64,000 bases of DNA, taken from the NCBI GenBank assembly GCA_016711805.1, contig JADJSH010000037.1:186001-250000 (forward strand), read 5' to 3'. Made by a program: the position numbers and the translations under genes. Below are positions 18,401 through 28,527 of the stretch, piece after piece (within the stretch, counting starts at the first letter, position 1; every line of letters starts with the position of its first letter). Under the pieces are notes generated by a model. It searched no databases and was not told the DNA's origin. It was given only the letters and a program-made list of their open reading frames with translations. The stretch is from Bacteroidota bacterium (lineage in GTDB: Bacteria > Bacteroidota > Bacteroidia > B-17B0 > Aurantibacillaceae).

Positions 18401-21400
18401 TAAGGTGCTGTTCCGCCCGCAATGTTAGTTGCCGTTAAAACCCCGTTGCAATCATTAAAACATAAATTATTAACTACAAATGTTGAAGCCGTGATAGTTG
18501 TTAAACTTGGAATATTATAAACTGCTACAAAAGCACATCCTTGCGAATCTGTTATAGTGGCTGTTTGTGGTCCTGGACATAAGTTAGTGATTGTAGCTGA
18601 ATTTGGAGCTACTGGCGACCACGAATACGTATAAGGACCAACACCTCCAGTAGGATTTAATGTGATGGTTCCATTACAATTACCAAAACAAGTTGCGCTT
18701 GAAATAACTTCTTGTCCATCTATTGATACTGGTTCAGTAATGACAAAACTCGTATCTACTACACAACCATTAGCATCTGTAATCTGCACGCTATAAGTTC
18801 CTGCAGGTATACTTGATAAATCTTCTGTAGCAACATTGTTAGGTGTCCAGCTATATGTGTAACCAGTTCCTGGCGTGCCACCAGATACTGTTAAATCTAT
18901 TGCTCCATTTGCTACGCCATTACAATTTGCATTAGTTAAAACTGCCGTTACAGTAATTGACGTTGGTCCTGTTAATGTATATGTCTCCTGCGAAGAACAG
19001 CCATTAGCATCTGTAACTGTAACTGAATAATTTCCCAGAACATAAAGCATTTGCTATGGATGTAGTTGATGTTGAAACAATCCAACTATAAGTATAAGGT
19101 AACGCCCCTCCGCTAGGTATGGTTGTGATAACACCATTACAATTATTATTACATAATGGATTGTCAATATCAGCCACACTAAATACAATTGGAGTTCCAG
19201 TTGTTAAAGAGAAACTTTGAACAGCTTTACATCCTGCGGCATCTGTAACCGTATATGAATAAGCCCCAACACAAAGTCCATTTATAGCTGGAGTTGATGC
19301 CCCATTAGACCAAGCAGTTGTATACGCTGGCGTACCTCCATTAATAATTAATGAAATACTGCCATCACAAAGCCCTGAACAACTCACATCGTTTTGAGTA
19401 GCTGTAACAATTGGTCCATTAACTGAATTAATAGAATATACTTGAGTTTGCGAACAGTTACCATCTGATACCGTTAACGTATAGTTGCCTGGCGCTAAAT
19501 TTGTTACAGAAGGCGTGTTAGGTGCTGCTGGTATCCAAACATAAGTATAAGGACCGCCAGTGCCACCAACAACATTAACTGAAATAGAACCATTGTTTAC
19601 TGAACATGAGGATTGGGTAATTTGTGGAGTAATCGTAAAATTAGAGGTCGCTCCAATCACAACACTTGCTGTTCTTGTACAACCATTTGCATCTGTCATA
19701 TTACAGAAATAAGTTCCAGCGCAAAGTCCATTTAACGTTTGAGATGAAGAACCATTATGTAACCAATGATAAATAATTGGTGCAGTTCCTCCAATTGCTG
19801 TTACCGTTACCGAACCATCACATACGCCACTACAAGAAACGTTTTGTTGTGAAATTGTTTCTCCAGTAAAAGTAGAGGAGTTATTTATAACAACATTAGA
19901 ATTCGTAACACAGGCATTTGCATCTGTAATTTGCACTCCATAAACACCTGCACATAAGTTAGAAGCCGTATTGATTGTTTGCCCATTTGTCCAAACAAAT
20001 GTATAACCAGCTGTTCCACCAATAGGAGTAACAACCGCAGAACCATCACACAATCCGCAATTAGGTTGTGTTACAGTTGGTGTAAATGTTATAGCTGAAG
20101 GTGATGTAATTATTGCAGGCATTACATTACGACATCCATTTGCATCTGTAATCGTTACCGAATAGTTTCCATTACACAAATTACTTGCTGTAGCTGTTGA
20201 TTGTCCGGCAGGATCTGACCAAGAAAAAGAATATGGAGGTAATCCACCAGCAACATTCGTCGCCAAAATAGTACCATTACAATCGCCAAAACACGTATTA
20301 TTAGTTGCAAAAGTACTGCTTGTAATTGTAGTTAAACTAGGAAGAATATAATTGGCTACCAATGTACAACCTTGAACATCTGTAATAGTTGCAGTGTAAA
20401 CTCCTGGACAAAGATTAGAAACAGTTCCTGTAGCCGCTGCTGGCGACCATGAATATGTATAAGCTCCTGCGTTTCCACCAGACGGGTTTAATGCAATAAC
20501 CCCATTACAATTTCCTAAACAAGCTGCGCTAGTTATAATTTCATTATCATCAATCGTTTGTGGTTCTGTTATGACAACTGATTGGAAAAATAAACAGTTA
20601 TTGGCATCTGCAATTTGTGCAGTATAAGTTCCTGCACATAAACTTGAAATAGAAGATGAAGCAGAAACTGGATTAATCCAACTTAAAGTATATGGCGCTG
20701 TTCCGCCAAGAGGATTAGAAATATCTGCGGCTCCATTACATTGTGAATTACAAGTTACATTAGTTGATGTAATTGTTGCTCCGGTTGGTCCATCTGCATT
20801 ACTTAAAGCAATAACGCTAGTTGTAGAACATCCTGCATTATCAGTTACCACAACCGTATAAGAGCCAGCAGGAATATTTGTAACCATGGTATTCGTTGCT
20901 TGTCCAGCTAATATAGCATCTAACCAATTATAAGTATAAGGTGCTACACCATTAGATGCCGTAGCATTAATTGAACCATTAGAAACACTACAAGTTGCTG
21001 GTGCTAATGACGGATTTATAGTGATTGCTGGCGGATCGGTTAGGGTTACTGTTTGAATAGCCTGACAACCATTAACATCATTTAAAGTAAGTGTATAAAC
21101 TCCAGCGCATAAGTTAGATACTGTTTGAGTATTAACTACTGGACTAGCCCATGAATAAGTAAAAGGTCCTGTTCCTCCAATTGGATTTGCAGTAACTACT
21201 CCGTTGCAACTGGAATTACAACTAGGATTCGTAAACGATGTGTTTGCTAATAAAATAGCAGGATCAGTTAATGTTACCAGGGCTTGGCCTGTACACAAAC
21301 TATCGTCTGTTACCACAACCGTGTAACTACCGGCACATAGCCCTGTTGGACTTGGAACTGGTCCGCCAGCCGGAATCCAGTTATAGTTATAATTTGGATT

Positions 21401-24400
21401 ACCACCAGTTACAGTGGTTGCAACACTTCCATTACAAACTGCATTACATGTTGGATTACTTACCGTAGCGGTAACCACAATTGGTAAGGGTTGTAAAATC
21501 ACAAAACTATTTGAACTTATACAACCATTAGCATCCGATACTCCACCTGTGTAGGTTCCAATACATAAACCACCGATAGTTTGTGTCGGTGTAATTGGTG
21601 TTGTATTATAATTATACGAATAAGGAGCAACGCCACCAGCAGCTGTAATAGTAGCCGAACCATTGCATTGCCCAAAACATTTCTGATTAATAGAAGTAAT
21701 AGTAGATGTAAGTGCGATTGGTTGTCCAATATCTATGGTTCCTGTAATTATACATCCATTTGCATCACTTGCACTAACAGTATAAATCCCTGAACAGATA
21801 TTAACTAATGTGTCGATATTAGATCCTGCAAAAGGTGGCGATGGTGTCCAAGTATAAGTATATGGACTTGCCCCTCCACCAACAACAGCTCTAACTCCTC
21901 CTGTACATTGCCCGTTACACAGAACATCTTTTTTATTGAAGCTTAATGTTAATGCAGGCGGCTCCGTCACCAAATAAGTATTTGTAGTGACACAACTATT
22001 TCCATCTGTAATGTTAACGGTATAAGTGCCCGCGCATAAATTAGTAGGATCTTGGCCTACACCCGCTGGTGACCAAACATAAGAATAAGGCAATGTACCA
22101 CCAGAAGGCGTTAAATTTATTGACGCAGTACAAGACGCATTACAAGACTCGTTAGTTACGACACCGTTAGCAATGAGTTGTGTTGGTTGTGCTATATTAA
22201 TCGTTTGATTGGTAACACAAGTATTAGCATCTGTAATAATAGGTGTTGTAATACCAGCACATAATCCAGATAACACGGTTGTATTGGCAGCAATAGTACT
22301 TCCATTTACAGAAAACGGTCCCGTTCCAGCAATTGTAAGCGTTGCCGATCCAGTACAAGCACCAAAGCAAGTAATGGAGTTTGAAACGGCCGTAACGGTT
22401 GGCCCTGTAGGATTACTTAATGTCGTTGAAATAGTTTGTGTACACCCTGCAGCATCTATAATACTTAAGGTATATGATCCAGCACCAATATTAGTTATAG
22501 GATTTGATGTAGAGCCTCCAGACCAAGTAAGAGAATAAGTTGGCAATCCGCCTCCAATTACCGCTGTAATAGATCCATCAGAAGAAGTACATGTGGATGG
22601 GTTACTAGGCGTAAATGTTGCTGTTAATAGACTATTTTCGATGATGGTTATAACTTGTGTTTGAGAACAACTATTTACGTCTGTTGCTGTAACTGTATAA
22701 GAGCCTGCGCATAGTCCATTGATAGAAGATGTAACTGCACCTGTGCTCCATAAATAACTTATTGTTCCTGTACCGCCAACTGCAGTTGCACTAGCTGTTC
22801 CATTACACAATCCACTACAATTTACATTCGTTTGATTAACCGTTAAAGTAATAGCCGGAGGATTTGTAAAAGTCACTGTATTTGTACTTGAGCAACCTAG
22901 GGCATCAGAAACCATAACCGTATGTGTGCCAAAACATAAGCCACTAGCAGTTTGTGTTGTTTGTGTTGGAGCTATGGGAGCAGGTGTCCAAGTATATGAA
23001 TAAGGTGCTACTCCTCCAACAGGATTAGCGGTAGCAATACCAGTACAAGCACCGTTACAATTTAATGTACTACCATTTGTTGTAATCAAAGTAATTACAG
23101 TTTGATTAATTTGAACAGTTTGTGTAGTTGTACAGTTTTTACTGTCTGTAACCGTTAATGTTTGAATACCTACGCATAAATTATTAGGAGTCGGACCTAC
23201 TTGTCCACCAGGTGCCCAAGCATAAGTATATGGCGGAGTACCACCAATGCCATTAGCAGTAGCTGAACCAATACACACATTACAACTAGGTTGAACATTT
23301 CCTATAGAGGCAGTTAAAACAGTTGGTTGCGCAACTGCAGCTACCGTAGAAGCAATACAACCTAATGCATCCGTAACACTTACTATGTAATTACCAGCAC
23401 ATAATCCATTTGCAGTTGCACTAGTTTGAACCGGAGCAGTGGGCGACCAGCTATAAAAATAACCTGCAGTGCCTCCTGTTGCAACCACTGATACGGTTCC
23501 ATCACAAGAACCAGTACAACTTACTGTTCCGTTAGTTGGGGTTAAAGTTAAAGCAGGTGGAGTTGTAATAGCAACGGTTTGAGTTTTTGTACAGCCAAAA
23601 AAATCAATAACGGTAGCTGTGTAAGTTCCTTGACATAAATTATTGATGATATTTCCTGAAGCACCATTACTGAAATTAATCGTATAATTAGGTGTACCTC
23701 CTGTAACGGTTGTTGTGGCGATGCCTGTGCATTGAGAATTACAATTAGGATTTGTTGGAACAATGCTTACAGTTAAATCAGGAAGTGAAGTAATTGTAAT
23801 AGTAGCGGATGCCTGACAGCCTTTTGAATCGGTTACAGTAGCAGAATGAACACCTGCACATTGATTAACCTGTGAATTTCCAGTCCCAGATGGGCTCCAT
23901 GTAAATGTATAAGGCCCAGTGCCACCTCCAACAACTGTTGAAATTGTTGAATTACATGCATTGAAACAATTAATTGGGGTAAAAGGTAAAGCTAAGGTAA
24001 TTGGATTTGGTTGAGTTAAATTGATGGTTTGAGTTCTCACACAATTTAGAGCATCTGTAATTAATAAAGTATAAGAACCTGCACATAAATTAGTAAATGA
24101 ACTATTTGCCGAAGGCCCAGAAGTTATTGGAGCTCCCGAAGATTGTAACGTATAAGTATAAGGACCAGTTCCGCCGCTAGGCGCAGCAGTGATGGAGCCA
24201 TTACATACGCCATTACAAGTTGGAGAAACGGTTGTAACATTTGCTGTTATTGCAGTTGGTTGTGTTATTACAAATGTTTGAGTTCTTACACAATTATTAG
24301 CATCTGCAGCTCTTACTGTGTAGGTAGCAGGACACAAGCCTGTTACATTTGGCGTTCCTTGGCCAACTAACGGAGCAGTTCCTGGTGTCCAAGTATATGA

Positions 24401-26449
24401 AAAAGCACCTGTGCCACCAAGCATAGTAGCATTAGCCGTTCCATCACAAGCACCAAAACAAGTAACATTAGTGCTAACAACTGTTAAAGTAGTAGCTGGT
24501 GGTTGAGTGATAGTAATGGTATTACTTGATTTACAACCTAACGCATCTGTTACAGTATAACTATAAGCACCTGCGCATAAATTTGTATTCACAGATGTGG
24601 TAGGAGCCGCAGGAACCCACGAATAAGTATATGCACCTGTTCCTCCAGAAGGATTAATATTAATTGCACCAATACATGCAGCATTACAAGCTAAATTTGT
24701 TTGTGTTGGTGCTGTTGTTAACGTTGGAGGGGATAAAATAGAAACAGTAATTGTTCTTATGCAATTGCCATTATTTGTGACGGTACAAGTATAATCTCCT
24801 GCACATAAACCAGTTGCTTGCGAACCTGTGCCGCCACTTGGTGACCAAGAATAGGTAAAAGGCCCTATACCGCCCGTGGCAGTTACAGAGGCCGATCCAT
24901 TGCATACATTACCACACGTTAAATCTACATGGTTAATTGTTAATGTAACAGCTGGGGGCTGCGTAATTGTAGCAGAAAACGTTGCTGTGCAGGTTTTACT
25001 ATCTGTAACCGTCATAGTTACAACACCTGGACATAGATTTCCTATGGTTTGCGTAGTAGCTGTTGATGGTGTAGATGCTGCAGATGTCCAAGAATAAGTA
25101 TATGGAATTGTGCCTCCAGTTGGCGCCACTGCGGCAGAGCCATTACAAGCTGCATTACAAGTAACACTACTACTAGAACCATTAGCTTGCAAAACTGCTG
25201 GCTGAACAAGTGTAGTTGTAAACGTGTTCACACAACCATTCACATTGGTTGCGGTTACCGTATAAGTACCTGCACATGCATTCTTTAATGTATCACGGGT
25301 AATAATATTATTATGTGTTACATTAGGTGGATTCCAATTAATTGACAAAGGAATAGCACCTGTTAAAACAAAAGCTCTTATTTGGCCATTACACAATCCA
25401 TTGCAAGTAGGTTGCGTAAAAGAAAAATTTAAAATTGTTGCTGGGGGATCTACCATCGGAACAGGAACAGCTACTTGTTCTCCTAAAGAATTTTCAAACA
25501 ACACTAAATACTGACTAGAGCAACCACATAGTGTATTTACAGAATAAGTAGTACCTACATATGCTCCTTCAGCCGGAGGCAATGTTGAAGGGCATGCTCC
25601 GTTAATCCATTGAATAATATACGGAGAATTACTACATCCACTTAAATCAAAAATTGTGATACCGTCACAAACGCCCTGACAGGTAGGAAAAACAATCGTA
25701 GGAGATGGAACGGCACATGCTTGCGGTGATATTGGCGTTATACTTACATTAGAAATATTTGTTAGCGATTGTAGTGTAGAAGCAGGAAGATTATTTTTTT
25801 GACAAATAATTTTTGATTTTACCGTACTTGTATTTGTAATTTGAGAATTATTGATTGCCAATCCATTAGAAGCCTGAATAAGATTGTTCGATAAATCAAT
25901 TTGAGAATTAGTTAATATTAATTTATCAACAAGTATTGATGAGTTTTTTAATTTAAAATTTCCAGAAATAATTAATGTTTTTTCAGTATTCAAAACCCCT
26001 AATTCAACGTCTGATTGGGAGTTTAAGTATATGTCGTTGTTAAATTTATTGTGTGAAAATTGATACTTTGTTGTAGATTGAGGATTTAAATTAATTTTTC
26101 CGTTCAACTTAAAATAAAAATATTCGTTCAAATTAACTGCTCCGGTAATTGTTAAGTCAACATTTGGAGAGCCAATGACATCTATCTTAAAATTTGTGTT
26201 TTCAGAAGTAATTGATTTAAAATTAAAGCTGTGTAAAGCATGGATTGTGAAATTTGAAACAGAAGACGCATTATCAAAAATAACATTAGCATTCGATGAA
26301 GGAATGGCATTAGCCGGTGCACCACCACTCATATAAGACCAGTGCACTGGGTCGTTCCAATAACCAGAACCGCCAACCCAATACATTGTTTGGGCATTTA
26401 AACAACCAGTTACAACCAGAACAATAAAAAGTAGCAGTTTTCTCAACAT
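12487..26449 (-). CDS. sprB: Giant SprB-like repeat adhesin with T9SS type B (gliding motility-associated) C-terminus, interrupted by one extra base
   Basis: The first frame (26449 to 19004) starts with a signal peptide and a YWVGGSGYWNDPVHWS domain, and ends when the frame is lost. The second (ending 12487) continues the same repeat from ANALCSGNYSV. Deleting one C from CCC at 19034-19036 (the equivalent site one repeat away, 17204-17205, has CC) fuses them into a 4653-residue protein. It is built of dozens of SprB-type repeats of about 70-80 residues (xxCNGxCNGxxxxxxxGGTxPYTYxW...GxYTxTVTDANGC), then a PKD-like segment and the sorting domain IPNGFSPNGDGKNDVW...NRWGEQLF. SprB is the cell-surface adhesin moved during gliding and exported by the T9SS; its partner SprF is encoded next door. 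Phase variation by slippage is possible but a sequence error is simpler. Confidence 0.9.
13420..20745 (-). repeat. Four tandem 1830-bp (610-residue) super-repeats inside the SprB-like gene
   Basis: Equivalent landmark sites recur at 14873, 16703, 18533 and 20364, that is at 1830, 1830 and 1831 bp. A second landmark (GATCATTCCA or its variants) recurs at 14721, 16551, 18381 and 20212 with identical spacings. Each unit contains about eight different SprB-type repeats in the same order, so the array arose by duplicating an eight-repeat block. The single 1831 interval contains the frameshift at 19034-19036. Unit edges are approximate and the outer copies are more diverged. Confidence 0.85.
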
Positions 26450-26575
26450 AACAATTTTTAACTTTTACGAATTTAATGCAGATTAGGTTTCTAAATATAG
26501 GAAAATAAGCCTAATATTAACAATTCAACTGTGTGAAACATATGTTTAACTGATTGAACAAAAAATTAACATTCT

Positions 26576-27148
26576 ATGAGCGCTGAAAACCCTTTAAATA
26601 CTTGGAAAACACTTTCGTCGGAGTTGGTTTACGAATCAGCTTGGATTGCTGTAAATAAACACCAAACAATTAACCCAGCTGGCAAACCTGCCGTTTATAG
26701 CGTCGTAAATTTCAAAAATTTAGCTATTGGCATTTTGCCATTAAGTGAAGACGGTTACACTTGGCTAGTGGGGCAATGGCGCTATCCTCTGAACGCATAT
26801 AGCTGGGAGATTCCAGAAGGTGGTGGACCATTAGGCGAGGCTCCTATTGAAACAGCTGTAAGAGAGCTGAAAGAAGAAACAGGCATTGTGGCTCAAAAAT
26901 TTGAGGAAATTATGCAATTGCATTTGAGTAACTCTGCCACCAATGAGCACGCTTTTGTGTTTCTAGCAACGGATTTAACATTTGAAGAAGCTGAACCTGA
27001 AGAAACAGAAGATTTAATAGTTAAAAAAGTACATATAAATGAAGCTTTTGATATGGTAATGAAAGGCGAAATAACAGATGGTATTAGTGTTGCCGCTATT
27101 TTTAAAGTGAAATACTTGATTGATAATGGCGATTTGAAGCTATCTTAA
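26576..27148 (+). CDS. Nudix hydrolase, ADP-ribose pyrophosphatase-like
   Basis: A 190-residue cytoplasmic protein carrying an intact Nudix box (GX5EX7REUXEEXGU) at about residues 82-104: GGGPLGE, seven residues, then RELKEETGI. YPLNAYSWEIPEGG upstream of the box matches the ADP-sugar pyrophosphatase subgroup, which hydrolyses ADP-ribose and similar nucleoside diphosphate sugars. It is divergent from the sprB operon and convergent with the ccm/kdsC operon, and appears monocistronic. Confidence 0.92.
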   Translation: MSAENPLNTWKTLSSELVYESAWIAVNKHQTINPAGKPAVYSVVNFKNLAIGILPLSEDGYTWLVGQWRYPLNAYSWEIPEGGGPLGEAPIETAVRELKEETGIVAQKFEEIMQLHLSNSATNEHAFVFLATDLTFEEAEPEETEDLIVKKVHINEAFDMVMKGEITDGISVAAIFKVKYLIDNGDLKLS

Positions 27149-27153
27149 ATTAA

Positions 27154-27195
27154 TTCTCGACTAACACTTCGACTCCGCTCAGTGTGACATCTCGA
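27154..27195. repeat. Copy 1 of a dispersed repeat between convergent genes
   Basis: The first 21 bases (27154-27174) are identical to 38295-38315. A related core, CTTCGACTCCTCTCAG, occurs inside a coding region at 58382-58397. The unit holds an ACACT...AGTGT inverted repeat (27164-27185). It fills the 58-base gap between the Nudix gene and kdsC. Similar CTTCGACT-type repeats are scattered in many Bacteroidota genomes. A role as a two-way terminator is possible but unproven. Confidence 0.55.
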
Positions 27196-27206
27196 ATTAA
27201 CAAATT

Positions 27207-27719
27207 CTACCAGCCAGTTATTTCCCAAGTTCCTTGCGAACGCATCACTTGTTCTACAACATCACGTACACATGCTTCGCCCCCATTACGACTAGAAATG
27301 TAGGTGCAAATCTCTTTTATTTCATAGGCAGCATTAAACGGGCATACAGCTAAGCCTACTCTTTTCATTACTTCATAATCAGGTAAATCATCGCCCATGT
27401 ATAAAATTTCATCTTCTTTTAAATCATGTTCGTTAATGTAATCTTTATAGCATTGTAATTTATCGTGTTGCGATAAAAACACATCTTCAATACCTAAACC
27501 ATGTAAGGCATTTTTCACAATCTGACTATTACCGCCTGTAATGATAGCAATACGATATCCTTTTTTAACGGCTAACTGCAAAGCATAACCATCTTTAGAA
27601 TTCATGTTTCTCACAAACTCTCCGCTTTCCATCAAAAACACTTGCCCGTTAGTTAAAACACCATCCACATCAAACAATAAAGTTTTGATACGCGTTAATT
27701 TTTGTTTGAAATTTTCCAT
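27207..27719 (-). CDS. kdsC: KdsC-like HAD phosphatase (3-deoxy-D-manno-octulosonate 8-phosphate phosphatase)
   Basis: A 170-residue HAD-superfamily phosphatase. Motif I is LLFDVDGVLTNG with catalytic aspartates D17 and D19, motif II is IITGGNS (60-66), and motif IV is YMGDDLPDYEVM. The small cap-less size, the SKDGYALQLA segment and C-terminal NGGEACVRDVVEQVM are typical of KdsC, which makes Kdo for lipopolysaccharide. Other members of the same C0 HAD group cannot be excluded. It is the last gene of the operon, 4 bases after the DUF2520 gene, an arrangement common in Bacteroidota. Confidence 0.85.
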   Translation of the reverse strand: MENFKQKLTRIKTLLFDVDGVLTNGQVFLMESGEFVRNMNSKDGYALQLAVKKGYRIAIITGGNSQIVKNALHGLGIEDVFLSQHDKLQCYKDYINEHDLKEDEILYMGDDLPDYEVMKRVGLAVCPFNAAYEIKEICTYISSRNGGEACVRDVVEQVMRSQGTWEITGW

Positions 27720-27723
27720 TGAG

Positions 27724-28524
27724 TTAGTCTTGGTTTTGTTGTCTCATAATTAAATCAGAAATTACAGTATATACGTGGGATAACTGTTTATCTTGTTTCA
27801 ATAATTGCAAATGCTTTTTCATTACTAGTTTATCGTTACGCATAGCTGGACCTGTTTGAGCTTTTGTAGGATGAACGGTTTGTAATTTTTGAAACGACTG
27901 CTGCATAATAGGCAACAACAATTCCGCATCTTTTTTTCTTAAATTATTCTCAAGCAATTCATAAGCTGCCACATACATGGCGTTTGTAAAATTACAAGCA
28001 AACACAGCAGCTAAATGAATTTGCAACCTGTTTTTTGAGTCAACAACTTTTACTGTTTTAGAAACAGTACTCGCTAATTGCTTCAATTTTGTTACAGAAG
28101 ATTTTGTATTGGCTTCAATTAACAAAGGCGTAGAACTCCAATCAATACTTGCTCCTTTATAAAAAGTTTGTAATGGGTAATATACGCCAATAGTTTTGGA
28201 AACATTTTTCAATACATTCACTTCAACACTTCCAGACGTATGCAAAACCAATCCATTTAATTTTAATGGAATTAATTGTTTTACCACCTCAGATATTGCA
28301 TCATCTTTAACGGCAACAATATATATATCCGCTGTTTGATGAATGGATTTATAATCAGTAACTAGATCACATTGAAACTGCTTTGAGAATAGTTTAGCTT
28401 CTTTTGAGTAACGATGATTAAAAACTTGAAGAAGGTTAACTTTTGTATTTGATTGAAAAGATTGAGCAATATGAAAAGCCACATTGCCAGTACCCATAAT
28501 TACTATTTTCAAAGGCTGACTCAA
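27724..28524 (-). CDS. Rossmann-fold and DUF2520 domain protein
   Basis: A 266-residue protein with an N-terminal nucleotide-binding motif (IVIMGTGNVAFHIAQSF, 7-23) resembling F420/NADP oxidoreductases and ketopantoate reductases. It is followed by the helical DUF2520 domain (HLAAVFACNFTNAMYVAAYELL, near 150-171). The domain arrangement suggests an NAD(P)-dependent dehydrogenase, but no substrate has been established to my knowledge. It lies 3 bases from ccmF and 4 from kdsC, in the same operon. Confidence 0.85.
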   Translation of the reverse strand: MSQPLKIVIMGTGNVAFHIAQSFQSNTKVNLLQVFNHRYSKEAKLFSKQFQCDLVTDYKSIHQTADIYIVAVKDDAISEVVKQLIPLKLNGLVLHTSGSVEVNVLKNVSKTIGVYYPLQTFYKGASIDWSSTPLLIEANTKSSVTKLKQLASTVSKTVKVVDSKNRLQIHLAAVFACNFTNAMYVAAYELLENNLRKKDAELLLPIMQQSFQKLQTVHPTKAQTGPAMRNDKLVMKKHLQLLKQDKQLSHVYTVISDLIMRQQNQD

Positions 28525-28527
28525 AGA

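Noticed and set aside
13420..20745. Possible CRISPR array suggested by regular repetition
   Set aside because: The period is 1830 bp and the repeats are translated in frame as SprB-type domains; there are no short repeats with unique spacers and no cas genes.
12546..25097. Many short ORFs inside the SprB-like gene on both strands
   Set aside because: They are out-of-frame shadows of a repetitive coding region; none has a domain or signal of its own.
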